A DNA stretch of 64,000 nucleotides from Paraburkholderia heleia NBRC 101817 (GCF_000739775.1 NZ_BBJH01000019.1:62001-126000); one strand, 5' to 3'. Shown: positions 1 through 8,787, numbered from the stretch's first letter. Notes: generated by a model not told the origin, from the sequence alone. Translations and numbers: made by a program.

Positions 1-207
1 ATCGGCGGGAAGAATCTCGACGGCGACTTCCAGAAACTGGAAGAGAAGGTTGCGCTGTCGAACGCGCGCTCGGACGCCCGCCTGAACTCGTCCGACCAGT
101 CGAGCGGCAAGGCGCTCGACGACAAGCTGGCGGCACTCAACAAGGGTCCGTCGGTGGACGAGCGCCTCGAGGCGCTCAAGAAGCAGATGAACACGCCGGC
201 ACAGTAA
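1..207 (+). CDS. C-terminal end of a PspA/IM30-like protein (5' cut by window)
   Basis: The frame is open from base 1 and stops at TAA 205-207, giving the last 68 residues of a longer protein. The residues are charged and helical, with heptad-like spacing and an Ala/Lys/Glu/Asp bias (for example FQKLEEKVALSNARSDARL), as in the coiled-coil tail of PspA/IM30 membrane-stress proteins. A TPR membrane-protein gene follows 127 bases downstream on the same strand, which fits a membrane-maintenance locus. With only the tail visible, the family call is tentative; any coiled-coil protein could look like this. Confidence 0.45.
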   Translation: MGGKNLDGDFQKLEEKVALSNARSDARLNSSDQSSGKALDDKLAALNKGPSVDERLEALKKQMNTPAQ

Positions 208-334
208 GCACGCCGGCGTGCCGGATGCGGCGCGGCATGGTCCGTGCGGCCGATGTAGCCGGCAGGCGCCCCACCGCGCCGCATCCCCGTATCGAATGCC
301 ATGGAGACGGGCGTCAATGCGCCCGGCCTGCAAC

Positions 335-1501
335 ATGAAAAAGTTTCTTGCCGCTGCCAGCCTCGCTGTCGCGTCCCTCGCCTTCACGGGCGGCGTTGCG
401 TTCGCCGTGCCTGGCGTGCAGCAGATCGAATCCGCGATGTCCCGGGGCGACTGGCAGCGCGCCGACGCCGGCCTGACCGAAGTCCTGCAGGCACATCCGG
501 ACAACGCCCGCGCGCACTACCTCTACGCCCAGGTGCTCAACCGCGAAGGTCGTTACAGCGAGGCGCTCACCCAGGTCGAGCAGGCGAAGTCGCTCGATCC
601 GCAAATCCGCTTCACCCAGCCGCAACGTTTCGCCCAGGTCGAAGCGAAGATTCGTTCCGACGCTTCGCGCGCCGGCAGTGTCAACACGAACAGCACGGGC
701 AACCCGTTCACGCAGCAGCAGTTGGCCGCGCCCGCGCCACAGAAGCGAGGTCCTGGTATGGGCATGTGGATTGGTATCGCCATCTTGCTGGTCGGCATTG
801 TGCTTGTGCTGCGCTGGACGCTGCGCCGCGCGAAGTCAACCGAAGACGCGAAGGCCGGCGACGACCGCCGCGACCAGCTCAAGCGCGCCACCGAGCTGCT
901 CAACGGCGTGCGTTCGCTCAAGCTCGACGTGAAGCTCTCGACCGCGCCCGGCCACGAAGCGCTCGAAAAGGAAGTCGAAGGACTCGAAGCGCAGTTGCGC
1001 AGCCTCGTCGAAACGCTGTCGAACAGCGCGAATCCGCGGCCGCCGTATGAGATCGAGGATCTCGAGCGTCAGTTCGCGAGCCTCAAGGCCCGCGCCGAAG
1101 GCCGCCCCGATCCGAATGCGCAGCCTGCGGCGCCGGATTACGGCAGCAACTCCTCTTACGCGCGAGAAGCCGATGCCGCCTTCGGACGTCAGCCGCAGTA
1201 TCCGCCTGCGCCGCCGCAGCAACCGCCGCAGGTCATCGTGCAGCAAGGCGGCGGTGGCATGGGCGGCATGGGTGGCCTGCTCACGGGCGTGCTGCTCGGC
1301 GAGGCACTCAACCAGGGCCGTGACCGCGTGATCGAGCGCGATGTGTTGGTCGACGACGAAGGCCGCCGGGTTCAGCGCGACGGCAACAACGGCGGCGGCC
1401 TCGACTTCGGTCAAGGGTCGAACGACTGGGACGACGGTTCGGGCGGCGGCGGTGTCGACATGGGCAGCAACGACAGCTCGGACGACTGGAACAATTCCTG
1501 A
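335..1501 (+). CDS. TPR-containing, membrane-anchored protein with Gly/Asp-rich tail
   Basis: The 388-residue protein begins with a clear signal peptide (residues 1-24, MKKFLAAASLAV...VAFA), so ATG 335 is preferred over in-frame starts further upstream that would bury it. Residues about 30-90 form a TPR-like unit (RADAGLTEVLQAHPDNARAH, EGRYSEALTQVEQAKSLDP). One membrane segment lies near residues 143-162 (MWIGIAILLVGIVLVLRW), followed by a helical, charged cytoplasmic part and a Pro/Gln-rich linker. A GGGGMGGMGGLLTGVLLGEA stretch resembles the Gly-rich segments seen in membrane-associated proteins, and the tail is rich in Gly, Asp, Ser and Trp. Its position after a PspA-like gene suggests envelope stress or membrane remodelling. 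No enzyme motif is visible. Confidence 0.8.
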   Translation: MKKFLAAASLAVASLAFTGGVAFAVPGVQQIESAMSRGDWQRADAGLTEVLQAHPDNARAHYLYAQVLNREGRYSEALTQVEQAKSLDPQIRFTQPQRFAQVEAKIRSDASRAGSVNTNSTGNPFTQQQLAAPAPQKRGPGMGMWIGIAILLVGIVLVLRWTLRRAKSTEDAKAGDDRRDQLKRATELLNGVRSLKLDVKLSTAPGHEALEKEVEGLEAQLRSLVETLSNSANPRPPYEIEDLERQFASLKARAEGRPDPNAQPAAPDYGSNSSYAREADAAFGRQPQYPPAPPQQPPQVIVQQGGGGMGGMGGLLTGVLLGEALNQGRDRVIERDVLVDDEGRRVQRDGNNGGGLDFGQGSNDWDDGSGGGGVDMGSNDSSDDWNNS

Positions 1502-1540
1502 ACGCCTGAGGCTTCGCCGGCACACGCCGCTCGAGCAACC

Positions 1541-1566
1541 ACGGGCTCCTTCACGGAGCCCGTTTT
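1541..1566 (+). terminator. Intrinsic terminator after the TPR gene
   Basis: Perfect 9-bp arms ACGGGCTCC / GGAGCCCGT surround a 5-base loop and are followed by TTTT. It lies 40 bases after the TPR gene stop. Confidence 0.8.
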
Positions 1567-1641
1567 GCATCGGCGCAAAACCTTGGGCCTGTTCACGCCA
1601 ATAACGGGCCCGGCACATCACACATAACGGCGGACGCACAC

Positions 1642-3132
1642 ATGGCCAAAGAAGCGCTCGGCAACGGGGGCGCGCTGCGCATCGCCATCATCGGCAGCGG
1701 CTTTTCCGGCATCGGCATGGCGATCCGGCTGCGTCGCATGGGCGTGGAATCGTTCACGATCTATGAGGCAGCCGAAGGCCTCGGCGGCACCTGGCGCGAC
1801 AACGCCTATCCGGGCGCCGCCTGCGATATTCCTTCGCACCTCTACTCGTTTTCGTTCGAGCTGAATCCGGCGTGGACGCGCACCTTCGCGCCGCAGCGCG
1901 AAATTCTCGACTACCTGCGCCATTGCGCGCACAAGTACGATGTCGAGCGCTTCATCGAATACCGTTCGCGCGTAGGCGCGGCGCGCTTCCTGGAAGCTCG
2001 CCGCGTCTGGCAGGTGGAGATCGAACGCGACGGTGCGATTACGACGATCGAAGCCGATATCGTGATCGCCGCGAACGGACCGCTCTCGCGCCCGGCGCTG
2101 CCGCCTGTCGCGGGCATCGAGCGCTTCGAAGGCAAGCTCTTCCACTCGGCGCGCTGGGACCACGGCTACGCGCTCGAAGGCAAGCGCATCGCCGTGATCG
2201 GCACCGGTGCGAGCGCGATCCAGTTCGTGCCGCATATCCAGCCACGCGCGGCGCAGCTCGCGGTGTTCCAGCGCACGCCGCCGTGGATCATGCCGCGCAG
2301 CGACCGCGCCATCAGCGAGCGCTGGCGCTGGATTTATCGGCACATGCCTTTTGCGCAACGCGTGGCGCGCGCGAGGATTTACTGGCAGCACGAAGCGCGT
2401 GCGCTTGGCTTCGCGGTGGAGCCGCGCCTGCTGAAGACGCCAACGAAGTTCGCGCTGAGCTACCTCGCGCACAAGGTCAAAGACCCCGACCTGCGCGCGC
2501 GTCTCACGCCCGACTACCTGCTGGGCTGCAAGCGCGTGCTGCTCTCGAGCGACTACTACCCCGCTCTCTCGCAGCCGAACGTCGAACTGGTGACCGACGC
2601 GATCCGCGAGGTCGTCGCCGACGGCATCGTCACCGCCGACGGCATGCATCGGCCTTACGACGCGATCGTCTGCGGCACGGGCTTTCAGGTCAACGATGTG
2701 GACGCGCCCTTCCGGGTGACGGGCGTCGGCGGCCAGGACCTCGGCAAGACGTGGCGGCGCGACGGCCCCGAAGCCTACCTCGGCGCGAGCGTCGCAGGCT
2801 TCCCGAATCTCTTCTTCGTGATCGGGCCGAACACGGCGCTCGGGCACAACTCGATGATCTACATGATCGAGTCGCATATCGCCTATATCGCGGCCTGCAT
2901 CCGAACGCTGCAGCGCTCGGGCGCCCGCACGATGGAAGTCCGCGCCGAGGCGCAGCAAAGCTGGAACGCGCGCGTGCAAGCGCGCTTCGCGCGCACCGTG
3001 TGGCAGTCGGGCTGCCGCAGCTACTACCTCACACAGGCGGGCAAGAACACCGCGCTGTGGCCCGGCTTCACGTTCACGTTCCGCCGCAGAACGCGCCGCG
3101 TGCGTACCGCCGACTACGCGTTCGAACGCTAG
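1642..3132 (+). CDS. Flavin-containing (Baeyer-Villiger-type) monooxygenase
   Basis: This 496-residue protein is expected to bind FAD and NADPH and to insert oxygen into a ketone or oxidise a heteroatom. It shows the N-terminal FAD dinucleotide motif (IAIIGSGFSGIGMA, about residues 14-27), a GGTWRDNAYPGAACD segment typical of the family, the Baeyer-Villiger fingerprint FxGxxxHxxxW as FEGKLFHSARWD (about 162-173), and a second nucleotide-binding loop (IAVIGTGASAIQ) for NADPH. Length agrees with type I Baeyer-Villiger enzymes. The last 4 bases overlap the end of the convergent methyltransferase gene. The substrate cannot be read from the sequence and no pathway genes lie beside it. Confidence 0.88.
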   Translation: MAKEALGNGGALRIAIIGSGFSGIGMAIRLRRMGVESFTIYEAAEGLGGTWRDNAYPGAACDIPSHLYSFSFELNPAWTRTFAPQREILDYLRHCAHKYDVERFIEYRSRVGAARFLEARRVWQVEIERDGAITTIEADIVIAANGPLSRPALPPVAGIERFEGKLFHSARWDHGYALEGKRIAVIGTGASAIQFVPHIQPRAAQLAVFQRTPPWIMPRSDRAISERWRWIYRHMPFAQRVARARIYWQHEARALGFAVEPRLLKTPTKFALSYLAHKVKDPDLRARLTPDYLLGCKRVLLSSDYYPALSQPNVELVTDAIREVVADGIVTADGMHRPYDAIVCGTGFQVNDVDAPFRVTGVGGQDLGKTWRRDGPEAYLGASVAGFPNLFFVIGPNTALGHNSMIYMIESHIAYIAACIRTLQRSGARTMEVRAEAQQSWNARVQARFARTVWQSGCRSYYLTQAGKNTALWPGFTFTFRRRTRRVRTADYAFER

Positions 3133-3899
3133 GCGCGCGGTGGACGCCCGGCATACACGCGCGTCTCGTAGGCGAAGTTCACGGTGCCGTCCTTTTGCGT
3201 CGCGTCGAACAGCTCGCGCAGCGCCGCGAGCATCGGCTCGTGGCGTTCGTCGCCCGCGCGCGGTGCGTACGACGACGACATCAGCCGTCCACGCAAGCCA
3301 TCGAAGTCGAGCCGTTGCGCGTTCGGGAACACGGTCTGATGCTCGAAGCCGTCGCCGAACCAGTCGGCCATCGCGGCCGAGTCGGGATAGGATTCGGCCA
3401 CGCGCGCGTAGTCGGGGCAAAAACGCTGCAGGAGCGCCTCGTAGCCCGACAGAAACGCCGAACCTCCGAGCAGGCGGCTGTTCCAGAACAACACGATCTT
3501 GCCGCGCGGCTTGAGGATGCGCGCGAATTCGCGCTGCGCATCGGTCTTGTGGAACCAGTGGAACGCCTGCGCGGCGCTCACGAGATCCACACTCGCGGTT
3601 TCGAGCGTCGTCGCCTCCGCCGTGCCCGCCACGCTGCGATAGCCTTGATAGCCGCTCAGCAGCGCGTCCGCCGCGGCGCGCATGGCCGCGTTCGGCTCGA
3701 CGGCCGTCACCGGATGGCCCGCGTCGAGAAAGAGTTTCGTGGAGAGGCCCGTACCCGCGCCAATGTCGGCCACCGGCGCGCCCGGCGCGATGCCGCACTC
3801 CACGTGCACGAAGGTCGCCACTTCGCGCGGGTAGGTCGGCCGGAATTTCACGTAGTCTGCGACCCGGTCGGTGAAACGCCGGGTGGAATCGTCGATCAT
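3129..3899 (-). CDS. Class I SAM-dependent methyltransferase
   Basis: The 256-residue protein has the SAM-binding motif I VADIGAGTGLSTKLF (residues about 43-57) with an acidic residue after the next strand (VTAVEPNAAM), then a methyltransferase domain containing ...AQAFHWF..., a signature of the UbiE/trans-aconitate-methyltransferase-like group (Methyltransf_11). It therefore transfers a methyl group from SAM to an unknown small molecule. A small hydrophobic ORF ends 18 bases upstream on the same strand and may be co-transcribed. The 3' end overlaps the convergent monooxygenase gene by 4 bases. Confidence 0.85.
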   Translation of the reverse strand: MIDDSTRRFTDRVADYVKFRPTYPREVATFVHVECGIAPGAPVADIGAGTGLSTKLFLDAGHPVTAVEPNAAMRAAADALLSGYQGYRSVAGTAEATTLETASVDLVSAAQAFHWFHKTDAQREFARILKPRGKIVLFWNSRLLGGSAFLSGYEALLQRFCPDYARVAESYPDSAAMADWFGDGFEHQTVFPNAQRLDFDGLRGRLMSSSYAPRAGDERHEPMLAALRELFDATQKDGTVNFAYETRVYAGRPPRA

Positions 3900-3917
3900 C
3901 GTCTGCCCTTTCGTCGT

Positions 3918-4049
3918 TCAACCGCCGCCGCCGAGGAGCTTCACCAGTTCCCAGAGGAAGCGCAACACCATCACGATCAGATCCCAGAGCTGGATCAGCT
4001 GCTGCCAGAGCGCGAGCGGCACGCTCCCGCCGAAAATCGCGTCTATCAT
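3918..4049 (-). CDS. Small hydrophobic 43-residue protein (putative)
   Basis: The frame reads ATG to TGA and encodes 43 residues. It has a Trp/Leu-rich segment (about residues 12-36, containing ALWQQLIQLWDLIVMVLRFL) and ends LVKLLGGGG. A GGGAG ribosome-binding sequence sits 5 bases before the ATG, and the stop is only 18 bases before the methyltransferase start, so translation within one transcript is plausible. The segment could span the membrane once or lie on it as an amphipathic helix. I do not recognise a family. It is too short for codon statistics to prove, but RBS, position and composition together favour a real gene. Confidence 0.5.
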   Translation of the reverse strand: MIDAIFGGSVPLALWQQLIQLWDLIVMVLRFLWELVKLLGGGG

Positions 4050-4173
4050 CTTGCTCCCGTCGCGACGCCCCTTTGCTCCGTTGTACCGGCTTTCGAGGCG
4101 CCCGAGTTCCCGATCATAGCGCCAGGCGCCACCCCTGCGCTCAAGTCGCCGTATTACGCGCCGTAAACAAGTT

Positions 4174-4223
4174 CAGAAAGCCCGGCGATCGAACCTGCCG
4201 ACGACCGGGCAGAAGGCTTTCTG
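4174..4223. repeat. Inverted repeat, possible bidirectional terminator or leader hairpin
   Basis: CAGAAAGCC (4174-4182) pairs perfectly with GGCTTTCTG (4215-4223); inside, CCCGG and CCGGG can also pair. It lies between the mini-protein gene on the minus strand and the chemoreceptor gene on the plus strand, about 95 bases before the latter. There is no long T tract, so a leader structure is as likely as a terminator. Confidence 0.4.
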
Positions 4224-4318
4224 CAGTTGTCCGCGATTTTCGTTGCGCAGCGGGCAGCCATGCATGGGATGGCACGAGGCGCTCGAGCACCCGGTGCCAT
4301 CGACAAAGGAGACACCCG

Positions 4319-5740
4319 ATGACACGTTTGCGTTTGCTGGGTCTGCGCGGTGGCCGCCGCGCGGGAAAATCCGCCGGCATAGTCGGCGACATTGCCGCGC
4401 ACGCCGGCAGGCTCGGTATCGAGATCTGCGACGTGGCGGGCCATGTCGACGAAGTCGCCGCGCGCGTGCAGCGCCAGACCGACGTCTGCCACGCCCTGCG
4501 CGAGTCGGCGGCCCACACGCTCGCCGGCAACCATCAGATCGCCACGGCTGCGCGCGCCATGCGCGCGCTGAGCACGGGCACCGCCGCCACCGTGCAGCAG
4601 TCGCAGCAGACCATCGAGGCATCGCTTGCCGACATTCACGGTCTCGTGGAGAGCGTCACCGTTATCGAAACGCAGATCCGGTCGCTCAAAAGCGCGCTCG
4701 CGCATGTCTCGAAGGTCTCCGAGGAGATCTCGCTGATCGCACGGCAAACCCAGCTTCTCGCTCTCAACGCGGCTATCGAAGCGGCGCGCGCGGGCGAATC
4801 GGGCAAAAGTTTCGCCGTGGTCGCGGCCGAGGTGAAGAATCTCTCCGCCAAGACGGCGCAGGCTACCGGCCAGATCGAGCAAACCCTCGGCCAGCTGACG
4901 CAGCAGACCGAGCAGCTCATCGCCGAGGGCACCGCCAACACCGAACGCGCGCATCGCGTGCGCGAGGGCACGCACACAATCGGCGAAGCCGTGCACAGCA
5001 CCGGCCAGGCGATCATGCAGCTCGACGAGCACGCCGGTCAGATCGCGCAGCTCACGGGCGAGATCGAGACGAAATGCGATGGGCTCGACAGCCAGGTGGG
5101 CGAGATGGTCGCGGGCGTCGAAGATTCGGGACGCAACTTCGTGCAGGCGAAGGATCAGCTCGGCCGGCTGCTCGAGGTGTCGGAAACGCTCATCGAGCTT
5201 TCCGCCGCAACCGGTGTGGAAACCGACGACACCCGCTTCATCGAGACGGTGCAGCGCGCCGCGGCCCAGGTGAGCAAGCTGTTCGAAGGCGCGCTCGCGC
5301 GTGGCGAGATCGGTGACGCGGATCTGTTCGACAGCGTCTACACCCCTGTGCCGAATACGGACCCGCAGCAGCATATGACGCGCTTCACGGCGTTCACCGA
5401 TCGCGTGCTGCCCGCGATCCTCGAACCGCTGCTCACGTTCGACGAACGCGTCGCCTTCTGTGTCGCGATCGATCCGCGCGGCTACATACCGACCCATAAT
5501 CGCAAGTTCTCGCAGCCGCAGGGCGCCGACCCGGTGTGGAACGCCGCGAACTGCCGCAATCATCGAATATTCGGCGACCGCGCGGGCCGCGCCGCCGGTT
5601 CGCATACCAAGCCCTTCCTGCTGCAGACCTATCGTCGCGACATGGGGGGCGGCACGTTCGTGACGATGAAGGACGCCTCCGCGCCGATCTTCGTGAACGG
5701 TCGGCACTGGGGCGGGTTTCGCATGGGCTACCGGCTGTAA
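4319..5740 (+). CDS. Cytoplasmic methyl-accepting chemotaxis protein
   Basis: A GGAG sequence 7 bases before ATG 4319 fixes the start, giving 473 residues; the frame stays open further upstream but without a better ribosome-binding site. The protein has no signal peptide or membrane segment. The signalling domain spans roughly residues 60-300 with the conserved hairpin tip near 137-165 (QLLALNAAIEAARAGE...SFAVVAAEVKNLS), which binds CheA and CheW. The C-terminal 130 residues form a separate domain (VAFCVAIDPRGYIPTHNRKF ... NCRNHRIFGDRAG ... GGTFVTMKDASAPI), a PAS/Cache-like sensor placed after the signalling domain. It is probably a soluble receptor for an internal or cofactor signal. Confidence 0.88.
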   Translation: MTRLRLLGLRGGRRAGKSAGIVGDIAAHAGRLGIEICDVAGHVDEVAARVQRQTDVCHALRESAAHTLAGNHQIATAARAMRALSTGTAATVQQSQQTIEASLADIHGLVESVTVIETQIRSLKSALAHVSKVSEEISLIARQTQLLALNAAIEAARAGESGKSFAVVAAEVKNLSAKTAQATGQIEQTLGQLTQQTEQLIAEGTANTERAHRVREGTHTIGEAVHSTGQAIMQLDEHAGQIAQLTGEIETKCDGLDSQVGEMVAGVEDSGRNFVQAKDQLGRLLEVSETLIELSAATGVETDDTRFIETVQRAAAQVSKLFEGALARGEIGDADLFDSVYTPVPNTDPQQHMTRFTAFTDRVLPAILEPLLTFDERVAFCVAIDPRGYIPTHNRKFSQPQGADPVWNAANCRNHRIFGDRAGRAAGSHTKPFLLQTYRRDMGGGTFVTMKDASAPIFVNGRHWGGFRMGYRL

Positions 5741-5759
5741 CGACCGCGCCGCACAAGCC

Positions 5760-5793
5760 AACGGCGCGCGGACATGGCTGCCCGCGCGCCGTT
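5760..5793. terminator. Bidirectional terminator between chemoreceptor gene and potI
   Basis: Perfect 12-bp arms AACGGCGCGCGG / CCGCGCGCCGTT with a 10-base loop lie between two convergent genes. The plus-strand tail is TTGTT, so termination may be moderate. Confidence 0.7.
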
Positions 5794-5823
5794 TGTTGCA
5801 TGCGCTTTGCAGCGCGATGGCGC

Positions 5824-6642
5824 TCAGACCGCCATCGCCATCCGCTTGCGCTCCGCGCGCTGCATGAAATAGTTGCCTGCAATCACCCCCACCGTCACGA
5901 CCGCGATGAAGAGCGTGGCGAGCGCGTTCATCTCCGGGTTCAGGCCGAGGCGCACGCGCGAGAACACCACGAGCGGCAACGTGGTCGAGCCCGGGCCCGA
6001 AAGGAACGCCGAGAGCACCAGATCGTCGATCGACAGCGTGAACGACAGCAACCACCCCGCCGCAAGCGCTTGCGAGATGAGCGGCAGCGTAATCTGGAAA
6101 AACACCTTGAACGGCGTGGCGCCAAGATCCAGCGCCGCCTCTTCGAGCGACGGGTTCAGCTCGCGTACGCGCGACTGCACGATGATGGCGACGTATGAGA
6201 TACACAGCATGACGTGGCCAATCCAGATCGTGAACACGCCGCGCCCCGCGGGCCAGCCGATCAGCTTGCCCATTTCCACGAAGAGCAGCAGCAGTGAAAT
6301 GCCCTGGATCACTTCGGGAATCACGAGCGGCGCGTTGATCATGCCCGAGAAGAGCGTAAAGCCGCGAAAGCGCCCCATGCGCGCGAGCACGAAGCCCGCC
6401 CACGTGCCGATGAACACCGAGGCGAACGCCGTCATCAGCGCGATGCGCAGCGAAAGCCAGGCGGCGGTGATCAACTCGTCGTCGGTGATGAGCGCCTGAT
6501 ACCAGCGCGTGGAAAAGCGCGTCCACACCGTCACGAGCTGCGACTCGTTGAAAGAATAAACGACGAGGCTCAGGATCGGGATATAGAGAAACGCGAAGCC
6601 GAGGCCGAGCGCGATGAACATCAGAACGCGATTCGGTTTCAT
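5824..6642 (-). CDS. potI: Putrescine/spermidine ABC transporter permease PotI
   Basis: The start at 6642 (MKPNRVLMFIALGLGFAFLY) overlaps the potH stop as ATGA. The 272-residue protein has about six membrane helices and the binding-protein-dependent permease EAA loop (SLEEAALDLGATPFKVFFQI), which contacts the ATPase. It is the second permease of the polyamine importer encoded by potFGHI and acts in the inner membrane. Order and overlaps match the PotFGHI putrescine system more closely than PotABCD; the substrate could nevertheless be putrescine, spermidine or a related polyamine. Confidence 0.9.
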   Translation of the reverse strand: MKPNRVLMFIALGLGFAFLYIPILSLVVYSFNESQLVTVWTRFSTRWYQALITDDELITAAWLSLRIALMTAFASVFIGTWAGFVLARMGRFRGFTLFSGMINAPLVIPEVIQGISLLLLFVEMGKLIGWPAGRGVFTIWIGHVMLCISYVAIIVQSRVRELNPSLEEAALDLGATPFKVFFQITLPLISQALAAGWLLSFTLSIDDLVLSAFLSGPGSTTLPLVVFSRVRLGLNPEMNALATLFIAVVTVGVIAGNYFMQRAERKRMAMAV

Positions 6643-7574
6643 TTGCCGCGGCCCTCCAGCTCCTTCGCCTGATAGTGCTGGAACAGCGCCATTGGCACGA
6701 GCAGCAGAAGCACCATTGCGCAGGTCACCGCGGAGGCCATCGGCCAGTCGGCATTGTCGAAGAACTCGTTCCACATGACGCGGCCGATCATCAGCGTGTT
6801 CGCGCCGCCGAGCAGCTCAGGAATCACGTACTCGCCCACCGCAGGAATAAACACGAGCAGGCAGCCGGCGATGATGCCGTTCTTCGAGAGCGGCAGCGTG
6901 ATCTCCACGAACGCGCGCCACGGCTTCGCACCGAGGTCATAGGCGGCTTCCAGCAGCGTGAGATCCATCTTCACGAGGTGCGCGTAGAGCGGCATTACGA
7001 GAAACGGCAGATACGAATACACCATGCCGATATAGACCGCGGTGTTGGTGTGATAAAGCTCGATGGGCGTATGAATGATGCCGATCGACATCAGGAAATT
7101 GTTCAGCAGACCGTTGTTCTTCAGGATGCCGATCCATGCGTACACGCGGATCAGGAACGACGTCCAGAACGGCAGCATCACAGCCATCATGAGGATGTTG
7201 CGCGAGGCGGGATTCGAGCGCGCGATGTAATACGCCATTGGATAGCCGATGATGAGGCATAGCAGCGTCGAAATCGCGGCCACGACCACAGAATTCACGT
7301 AGGTCGCGAAGTACAGGCTGTCCTGGAACAGGAACGCGTAGTGCGAAAAGTCGAGCGCGATGTGCCACACGCCATCGGCGAACGACGTCAGCTCCGTATA
7401 CGGCGGAATGCCGAGCTGCTGGTCGGCGAAGCTGATCTTCACCACCAGGACGAACGGCACGAGGAAGAACAGCAGCAGCCAGATGAACGGACCCGCCACG
7501 ACGGCCGTGCGCCCGGTGAGGTTCAAGCGCTTCGCCGGCCAGTTCAGGATGGTGCGCAAGGTCGTCGCGCTCAT
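6639..7574 (-). CDS. potH: Putrescine/spermidine ABC transporter permease PotH
   Basis: The start at 7574 (MSATTLRTILNWPAKRLNLT) is chosen because it overlaps the potG stop by 4 bases (ATGA) and keeps the first helix (VAGPFIWLLLFFLVPFVLVV) near the N-terminus. The 311-residue protein has about six membrane helices and an EAA loop (LLEAAYDLGAKPWRAFVEI). It pairs with PotI to form the membrane channel of the polyamine importer. Translational coupling on both sides shows that potG, potH and potI are one operon. Confidence 0.9.
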   Translation of the reverse strand: MSATTLRTILNWPAKRLNLTGRTAVVAGPFIWLLLFFLVPFVLVVKISFADQQLGIPPYTELTSFADGVWHIALDFSHYAFLFQDSLYFATYVNSVVVAAISTLLCLIIGYPMAYYIARSNPASRNILMMAVMLPFWTSFLIRVYAWIGILKNNGLLNNFLMSIGIIHTPIELYHTNTAVYIGMVYSYLPFLVMPLYAHLVKMDLTLLEAAYDLGAKPWRAFVEITLPLSKNGIIAGCLLVFIPAVGEYVIPELLGGANTLMIGRVMWNEFFDNADWPMASAVTCAMVLLLLVPMALFQHYQAKELEGRGK

Positions 7575-8731
7575 GACGTCAGCACCACGCCGGCCGACGC
7601 GCTCCAGCGCACGTAGACTTCGTCTTCCCACGTGGGCGAGTCGATCTCGGAGAGCGCGAGGCTCGACATGTTCGCGATGACCGTCTTGCCCGAATCGAGC
7701 TTGACGTGATAGAGCGAGTAGCCGCCCATGTAGGCGATGTTCTTGACCACGCCCTTGCCCCAGTTGAACACACCCTCGGGTGGCTTGCGCGTGAGCGAGA
7801 TGCGCTCCGGTCGCACCGAGATCGTCACGGGCATGCCGAGCGGCCCGGTGATGCCGTGGTTCACATAGAGACGCACCGGCAACTCGGGGCACTCGACGAA
7901 CACGTGGTCGGGCTCGTCCTCGACCACATTGCCGTCGAAAAGATTGGTCGAGCCAATGAACTCCGCCGAGAAGCGGCTGTTCGGGAACTCGTAGACCTGG
8001 TTCGGCGTGCCGAGCTGGACGATCTCGCCTTCGCTCATGACCGCGAGGCGCCCCGCCATCGTCATCGCCTCTTCCTGGTCGTGCGTGACCATGATGCAGG
8101 TGACGCCGACCTTGTCGAGAATGTTGACGAGTTCGATTTGCGTGCGCTGGCGAATCTGCTTGTCGAGCGCCGACATCGGCTCGTCGAGCAGAAGCAGCTT
8201 GGGGCGCTTCACGAGCGAGCGCGCGAGCGCCACGCGCTGCTGCTGGCCGCCCGAAAGCTGGTGCGGCTTGCGCCTCGCGAAGCGCGTCATCTGCACGAGT
8301 TCGAGCGCGGCCGCCACGCGGTCCTTGAGCTCACCCTTTTTTACGCCTTCCTGACGCAGCCCGAAGCCCACGTTCGACTCCACCGTCATGTGCGGAAAGA
8401 GCGCGTACGACTGGAACATCATGTTGACCGGGCGGCGGTACGGCGGCATTGAAGCGAGATCCTCGCCGTCGATCAGGATCTTGCCCGACGTCACGGTTTC
8501 GAGACCCGCGAGCATGCGCAGCAAGGTGGACTTGCCGCAGCCCGAGCTGCCGAGCAGCGCGAACAACTCGCCCTTCTTCACCGACAGATTGACGCCCTTG
8601 ACAGCTGCCGTCTCACCGAACTTCTTGACGACATCGACGATCTGCACGAAGTTGTCCGCGGCCGAATCTGCCGCGGTGAAGCCCGAAGGCAGCGAACCGG
8701 CGGATGCCGGCGCGCTCGACTGGTCACTCAT
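7571..8731 (-). CDS. potG: Polyamine ABC transporter ATP-binding protein PotG
   Basis: The 386-residue ATPase has Walker A (LLGSSGCGKSTLLRMLAG), signature LSGGQQQRVALARSL and Walker B LLLLDEPMSALD, then a C-terminal TOBE regulatory domain (about 290-386) as in the PotA/PotG/MalK group. It powers uptake of putrescine or spermidine from the PotF binding protein through PotH and PotI. The length is usual for PotG. The gene is separated from potF by 123 bases holding a hairpin, so its expression may be lower than that of potF. Confidence 0.92.
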   Translation of the reverse strand: MSDQSSAPASAGSLPSGFTAADSAADNFVQIVDVVKKFGETAAVKGVNLSVKKGELFALLGSSGCGKSTLLRMLAGLETVTSGKILIDGEDLASMPPYRRPVNMMFQSYALFPHMTVESNVGFGLRQEGVKKGELKDRVAAALELVQMTRFARRKPHQLSGGQQQRVALARSLVKRPKLLLLDEPMSALDKQIRQRTQIELVNILDKVGVTCIMVTHDQEEAMTMAGRLAVMSEGEIVQLGTPNQVYEFPNSRFSAEFIGSTNLFDGNVVEDEPDHVFVECPELPVRLYVNHGITGPLGMPVTISVRPERISLTRKPPEGVFNWGKGVVKNIAYMGGYSLYHVKLDSGKTVIANMSSLALSEIDSPTWEDEVYVRWSASAGVVLTS

Positions 8732-8787
8732 GATTCTCTCTGCCCTGCCTGTTTCTGCGTGAATGCTGGACGGGGTTGACGAACAAA

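Noticed and set aside
1618..3921. A 767-codon open frame on the minus strand
   Set aside because: It shadows the monooxygenase gene and continues through the methyltransferase gene in another frame; neither part looks like a protein family.
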